From the NCBI GenBank assembly GCA_964030785.1, contig OZ034978.1, positions 7,624,595 to 7,688,594 on the forward strand: 64,000 bases of DNA, given 5' to 3'. How positions within the stretch are numbered: position 1 is the first letter of the stretch; each line of letters begins with the position of its first letter. This DNA comes from Siderastrea siderea. Its lineage: Eukaryota > Cnidaria > Anthozoa > Scleractinia > Rhizangiidae. Below the pieces are notes generated by a model. That model ran no database searches. It was not told where the DNA came from and was given only the letters and a program-made list of their open reading frames with translations. Made by a program: the position numbers and the translations under genes. Shown one piece after another: positions 59,140 through 64,000 of the stretch.

Positions 59140-60208
59140 GTTCTTCATAAATACTTTTACTACTAAATGCACTCCTCTGCAATATTTTATTTGAAGTCAG
59201 TGTCCCGGAGCTACGTCCTCTTTCTTGTACGACAAAACGATGGTTGTCTCGGGTACTGTATAAGCCTTCACCGTTTTGTGCATTGCTTTGGAAATGTTTC
59301 TAAGCAACAGAATAGCTCACAGGCAGTCAGTTGTATATTACACAATTAGTATTACTCGTTTTTACTATAATTCAGCGATTCATTGAGTCGTATATACAAT
59401 TCCTGCAACCATACACCCTTACCGCCATTACCGCGAAAAGCGCCAACGTAGAATAAATACATTTCCACAGCTCTAACTCCTATTACTTTTTTAGGACAAA
59501 GTTCAATTTTTGGTCAACTATTTCTGTCATACTAAAGTTTAATTTGATTGCAGTAAACTTCACAATCTCTTGAGAAATTATTGTGAAACCACCTTCTGGA
59601 ACTTCTAGCAAATAGGGAACTTTTGTAACATCGCTGCTTTTTTGACATTAGTAACTTGAAATCTCCATAAAAAAATAAGGATTTATCTGATTCACTCCAA
59701 GTTTTCTTTGTTGCATTGGCAAAAGATAGCTTCAACTTCCCCTAAAAATATAGCGCGATTGACCGACTTAAATTGTCAAACTCATTTGTTCAAATTCGTG
59801 ATGTAAAAAGAGGGCTTTTTCCGAATCGTGATTCTTTTCATGGACATGAAAAGTCAAACACATACACGGCAGATTTTTGTGAGCCAAAATAACTCAGATT
59901 TAAAGTGCTGTGGTAATCGAGAGAATCGTTTGGCGCATAAATGGTAAGGCAATAGCTACAATTTAGCACAGAAATGGATTTTATTGCTTTTAAACAAACA
60001 GTTACCACAACATAGGGCACTTTTGTAACCTCTCGGGGACACATCAGAGCCTAATACATGCAGATTTGTGTGGTATCAACTGACTACTTGCATGCAGTGG
60101 GTCTACAGCAGTAAGTATTCCCATGATTTTATTTAGTTTTTTCTGCAAAGATCTAAGCATAGCTATCTTCAAGAGAGACAAAAGTTACAAAAGTGCCTGA
60201 CTTTTCTT

Positions 60209-60209
60209 C

Positions 60210-60261
<52 letters not shown>

Positions 60262-60262
60262 G
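60209..60262. repeat. (GA)n microsatellite, right flank
   Basis: A GA run with a few 'gacaga' interruptions, immediately after the right end of the 4.9-kb block. Confidence 0.95.
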
Positions 60263-60389
60263 AGCAAATGGTCATCAACAGTGCACGCTCATAGCAATTT
60301 TCATGGAATAATAATAATGTCTTACATGGTCAGGAATAGTAAAGGCAGTGTACACAGGCAGCGCGGGGGGAGGGGGGGGGGGGTGTCCG

Positions 60390-61120
60390 CCCTAGAGTGT
60401 TGCCTTTTCTACACTCCCAGTGTACGGGACAGCTATTGACGAACGTTAAAGACAAAGACGAACCGAGCGACAGACGGGGAGCAGTTTATAAAATCAAATG
60501 CTGCGACTGTCAGGCCATTTATATTGGTGAGACTGGCAGAAATTTGAACGTCCGACTGACTGAACACAAACGAGTGAGTAGTAATGGTGATATCAACAAT
60601 CACATTGCTGAGCACCATTTAAAAACAAACCACAGAATCGACTGGGACTCTGCTGAATGCGTTACCTACAGTACGGACTACTATCAACGAATCAGTCTGG
60701 AAAGCTGGTTTACTAAGAACAAACACCACTGAACCGTTGCCAACAGCGACCTGCACCTTACAAACGACTGATTGCCGACAATAACAAGACAGACAAACAA
60801 TAGACAAACCGACTTATTTGACTAACAATAGACCAACGGACATTTGACTAACAATCGAAACGCGCCAATCACGTTTAACAGTCTTCACAGCCAATAACAT
60901 CACGACTTAACTGACAGACGACCAATAACATCACGAGATCGTCGACCATTCAGGACAACGACCAGAGACTTACAACATCTACTGACGATTCACAGTTCAC
61001 GTGACTCTGATGATGACTTCCGCTCAGGTTGTCGAAACGCCAGTCAATGTCACCTCAAACAGTCCTTCTCAGGACTACACTCACCCGGACGATCACAATT
61101 TACCGAATGATAAGATATTT
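60390..61120 (+). mobile_element. Penelope-like element, 5' truncated 3' end
   Basis: The block starts abruptly after a 12-G tract, encodes the GIY-YIG domain described separately, and ends with a characteristic non-coding tail including 'gatgatgacttccgctcagg' and 'ttgtcgaaacgccagtcaat'. The reverse transcriptase portion is missing, as expected of a 5' truncated insertion. It lies between the 4.9-kb block and the minus-strand gene. Confidence 0.75.
60397..60732 (+). CDS. GIY-YIG endonuclease domain of a Penelope-like element
   Basis: An open frame of 111 codons (ending TGA) contains VYKIKCCDCQAIYIGETGR, followed by LNVRLTEHKR and later NHIAEHHLKTNHRIDWD. The Y-I-G core, the Arg of the next helix and the Cys pair just before it match the endonuclease that Penelope-like retroelements carry after their RT. 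In active elements it nicks DNA to prime integration. Here the N-terminal RT is absent, so the fragment is not expected to be a functional gene. The start shown is simply the first possible codon. Confidence 0.8.
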   Translation: MLPFLHSQCTGQLLTNVKDKDEPSDRRGAVYKIKCCDCQAIYIGETGRNLNVRLTEHKRVSSNGDINNHIAEHHLKTNHRIDWDSAECVTYSTDYYQRISLESWFTKNKHH

Positions 61121-61319
61121 TATTGAGACGATTTGAGTAGAACGCGCACTACAAGCATTGAAAAAATAAATCTCTACCTAATGAATTTCTGGGAGCTAAA
61201 ATTTAGCCCAGGCAATGACAACAACAAAAGCGTCAATCAAGACCCGACAAAGAAAGACTCTGCATCTATCTTTACCCGTGGCCGATAAAAGTTAAGCAAA
61301 ACCTAAATGCCTTCTTTGC

Positions 61320-61891
61320 CTAACTTTCTCGTACATCGTGTTGAAATCTAACGTGTCTGCTGTCTATGTTTTCAGCAGCAGTGCCTTTCCTAAATCCAGT
61401 TTTTAAGTTGGATTTCCTAAGTGAGTTAGGATACGCTCTGCTGTTACTGGTAACAAACCGGTTCAAAAATGAACCATACTGGTTGTCAACTTGTTTGGCC
61501 TTGGAATATATTTCAGAGCTTTTCCTTGTCGCTGGACGACTGAGCGACCTCCTTTTCTCACTACTCTGAAGACCAAGCCTCATTAAATACGGCTTATGGA
61601 TCTTGGTGCCTTTAATTTCTGGGTCAGCAGATGTCCTAGTACTGTCTTGAGCAGCGGCAGTATATGTTTTCGCAATCGAAGTGGGCTTGATTTGCTTAGG
61701 TTCCAAATGGGGAGATCGCACTGGCTTATTGGAAAATAGTTTCAATTGTCGCCAAGGCAACGCTGTTTTAACTGGCTTCTCTGTTGTGGGTGGGGTGGGA
61801 GTGAGACTGTTGAGACATACGGGAACTGACGGTAAGTTGGCAGTCCCGGGGGCCTGGTCCTTAGTCTTGGGTGACGGTGTTACATCCGGAG
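61320..61891 (-). CDS. Unidentified minus-strand gene, terminal exon
   Basis: 572 bp, acceptor 'tttttttttactttcag', ending in TAG. It includes PWRQLKLFSNKPVRSPHLEP and ends DSRHVRFQHDVRES. Much longer than random open frames here, and in phase with the upstream exon. Confidence 0.72.
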
Positions 61892-63087
61892 CTGAAAGTA
61901 AAAAAAAAATGCAGACTGTCTCAATATCACGACATTTCTAGGACCTTAAACGTACGCAGCGTAGGACTACCATCTGATTGGCAGAAAGGGAAGAGTAAAA
62001 GAAGGAACAAGTAAAATCCAAAGCTTTTCAAGAGATGAGCTTCCGGTAAAATGCATTAAAAATGATACGAAAATGGATCGTGTCCGCTGGTGAATTGCAG
62101 TTAAAACAGTTATTCACCTAAGTGGGGTTAAATATCTTTCCCTTCCACTCACCCCCCCCCCCCCCGCCCCAAGTTATTTTATTTTCTGATAAATGGGCAA
62201 AACCTCGTACAAGGCGCTCACTTTTTCGCTCGAAGAATAGCGTATTCCATCCCTAGTTTAAGTAGCCAATCAGAGTGTGCGAAAACATCAAGAATTCACT
62301 TTTGTGGTATATACTTACATTTAGAGTAAGTATCACTTCTTCGACCATCATGTTTTATTTACCTGGCACACACTCCCACCTTGCCAGCGCAAACTGGTGG
62401 AACAAAACTTGGTAAAATTTGAACACAGCCGCACGGCTGCGACGCTGAAGACTTTTGCATTGAGAATAAAAATCCTGCTGTATTTACGCCAATTGAAGCA
62501 ACTTAGACAACTCAGGTTTTTACTGAGACCAACGTAGGTTTTAAAAATTACTTTAGAATGTTTTTGAATTTTCAACCAGAAAAAACAAAAACAAACAAAC
62601 AAGCAAACAAACAAAAACAGCTTTGATGTAAACTAGATAGCCTTACCTGCCGGAGTCACACTCGCCCTGCCCGACGAAAGATTCGTGATGTACTTCCATA
62701 CCCTCTGCGTGCTATCCCGGATGTCGTTTCTAGTCTGCCCAGCGCGTTGCGACTCCTGTAGGGCTTTGCTCATAATCATGTACGTTTCACGACTAAGATG
62801 AGCGGGCCTACTCTGGTGTCCAGTCTCCGTGAGAATCTGCGCCACTTTTACGGTAAGTTCTTGCTTTTTTGGCTGCTTGGGTTGAGAAGTTGGTGTGAAA
62901 CTGCGGGGACAGGGCGTGGTGCTTCGAGATGGTTCAATCGTCGGGGTCTCTCCACCAGGGGTGTCGATTCTAATAGTGTCTACCGCAGGGGACTTTGATG
63001 AAATTCTGTATTCCCTTTTATGTAGGAGCTTCGCGGCAGTCTGGGGTTCTGGTGTGTTGTCTGAGGAGGACCACCCATGTTTGGGAA
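61320..63087 (-). CDS. Unidentified basic Ser/Thr/Pro-rich protein, last two exons
   Basis: Two minus-strand exons, 63087-62647 and 61891-61320, join GCAG|gtaagg to actttcag|CTCC in matching phase (1) and read through 336 codons to TAG. The 5' part lies upstream of 63,087, probably outside the window. The protein is basic and rich in Ser, Thr and Pro: SRSTTPCPRSFTPTSQP near the start, a more structured helical patch SRETYMIMSKALQESQR, then a long disordered tail. A possible protein phosphatase 1 docking motif (RHVRF) lies near the C-terminus. I recognise no family. The LINE fragment downstream of 63,345 lies in what would be an upstream intron. Confidence 0.7.
62152..62165. repeat. Poly-C tract (14 C)
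   Basis: Fourteen consecutive C in the intron between the two minus-strand exons. Confidence 0.9.
62647..63087 (-). CDS. Unidentified minus-strand gene, penultimate exon
   Basis: 441 bp with acceptor 'tgtttatttgcag' and donor gtaagg, open in one frame only (KHGWSSSDNTPEPQ and on). The best-conserved-looking stretch is LTVKVAQILTETGHQS to RVWKYITNLSSGR. Confidence 0.68.
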
Positions 63088-63344
63088 CTGCAAATAAACA
63101 ATAATGGGCCAGATGATCGGTTCAACACTCATTAATTTTATGATATTTTTGATATCTTTACCCTCACTTAAATTTTTTCTCATCTTCCTCTTTTCTTTCA
63201 AACTCGCGAATATATTCAGTTTTACTACTATTTTTGGAGCGGTTAGAGCGGTTAGAGCGGTTGTTTTGTCTTTGGAATTAGTTAGAAATCGTGTTCCGGT
63301 GGTAAGAGTGCTTGCCTCCCCGCAATGTAGCTCGTGTTCGAATC

Positions 63345-64000
63345 ATCGACAGTCTTTGCCGTCAGAAGATTTTTCTCCGCATGCCCCTTTACGAACTAAA
63401 CGTATTCGCTCGCGCAATTCGCCATGAATTACCCCTCAGTTGAAGAAGCGTTTTCACGAAAGAGATATCCTTAAGCTAACAGCGACTCGTTCATGAAATG
63501 CTGACGATTGGCGTAAATTCAAGGAAATCCGTAACTATAAATAATGAAGTTAAGCTAGCTAAACAAAATTACTATGACAATGCTCTGAAAGAGAATCGAG
63601 GAGACTTACGTAACACCTGGCGAATCATAAACGAACTTACGTCTAGAAAATCTAACAGTTCCTTTGTGAACGAAATTATACTTAATAATGGTAATTCCAT
63701 TCATGACCCGCTTGAATTGTCCAATGCCTTTAATGATCACTTTTCTAATATTGGTTCCAGGGTAGCTAGCGAAATACACGTGAATGAAAATTGTCCTTTA
63801 CATGTGGATTATTTGAGTAGGACTTGTGACTGCAGATTCACACTGAAAACCACTCGTGTATCCACAGTTTCCTCTATTTTATCTAAACTATCCAAAACCA
63901 AAGCTACAGGTTTGGACAAAATATCGGCAAGACTTTTACGAGATTGCGCTGATTTCATTGCCAGTCCTCTCTGTGCTATCTTCAATCAGTCTATCACTTC
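63345..64000 (+). pseudogene. LINE (non-LTR) reverse transcriptase fragment, broken
   Basis: The translation carries typical non-LTR RT blocks: SPHAPLRTKRIRSRNSP, then a TGA (63,425) where these elements have Trp, ITPQLKKRFHERDIL, a second TGA (63,494), DDWRKFKEIRN, a frameshift near 63,538, then an open run to the window end with NTWRIINELTSRKS, NAFNDHFSNIGSRVA and KTKATGLDKISARLL. The order fits the CR1/L2/jockey group. The catalytic YADD block would lie beyond the window. It is disabled by two stops and a frameshift; 5' sequence is absent or unrecognisable. It lies on the opposite strand to the neighbouring gene. Confidence 0.82.

Larger units (their letters stand above)
55332..60212. mobile_element. 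4.9-kb block with inverted ends in a GA microsatellite
   Basis: The left end 'ccagaggaaagggcactttt' and the right end (plus strand) 'aaaagtgcctgacttttctt' then 'ctgg' form imperfect inverted repeats. Both are directly abutted by (GA)n on the same strand, as if an element had inserted into a GA microsatellite. Just inside the left end, 55,344-55,503 carries eight copies of a '(g)ggaacttttgtaacg'-type motif every 18-23 bp; further copies lie at 59,612, 60,015 and, inverted, 60,184. No transposase or other long frame is found, so it would be non-autonomous. Several smaller palindromes (57,442, 58,633, 58,995) lie inside. The boundaries are my inference. Confidence 0.45.

Noticed and set aside
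63290..63350. tRNA-like 'ggtggtaagagtgcttgcct' and 'gtgttcgaatcatcg'
   Set aside because: A and B box-like pieces only; no cloverleaf can be drawn. At most a SINE-like remnant.

Overview
This is a eukaryotic nuclear window. It is AT-rich, has canonical GT-AG introns and no bacterial-type gene packing. The coding genes are clearly metazoan: an almost unchanged spliceosomal DIM1/TXNL4A and a full-length BICDL1-type dynein adaptor. The interspersed repeats (Penelope-like elements with GIY-YIG, many foldback/TTAA elements, a dispersed ~106-bp repeat, and the dispersed repeats at 2,121 and 12,645) resemble those I associate with anthozoan cnidarians, so a stony coral or close relative is my best guess. 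That assignment is an inference from recall, not a database result.

Layout. 1-4,400: repeat-rich DNA holding a decayed Penelope-like element on the minus strand (about 1,463-3,290), a 212-bp Harbinger-like MITE with TAA target duplications, and small tandem arrays. 4,400-20,900: a segmental tandem duplication, with one partial copy of about 3.8 kb (A) and two copies of about 6.2 kb (B, C). These carry ~106-bp repeats, tRNA-like B boxes and a foldback MITE, and no convincing gene. 21,809-22,237: intronless TXNL4A (U5 snRNP 15-kDa protein). 22,240-28,600: intergenic DNA with no recognisable gene. 28,646-53,008: an 11-exon plus-strand BICDL1/BICDR gene, complete from start to stop. Its 15.4-kb intron 2 holds tandem repeats, foldback elements and a candidate small multi-exon gene on the opposite strand (33,322-35,412). 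Introns 3-4 hold nested TTAA-flanked elements. 53,009-55,300: 3' flank with another TTAA MITE. 55,332-60,212: a 4.9-kb element-like block bounded by inverted ends sitting in GA microsatellite on both sides, with iterated subterminal motifs and several palindromes inside. About 60,390-61,120: the 3' end of a Penelope-like element with an open GIY-YIG domain. 61,320-63,087: the last two coding exons of an unidentified minus-strand gene whose 5' part lies beyond the window or beyond the LINE insertion. About 63,345-64,000: a LINE reverse-transcriptase fragment with stops and a frameshift, running off the end.

The genes do not form an operon or shared pathway. TXNL4A is a splicing housekeeping gene. 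BICDL1 is a cytoplasmic dynein-dynactin adaptor for vesicle transport. The terminal minus-strand gene encodes a basic, Ser/Thr/Pro-rich protein of unknown role. All exon boundaries were placed by eye from open frame, phase agreement and splice consensus; none has transcript support here.
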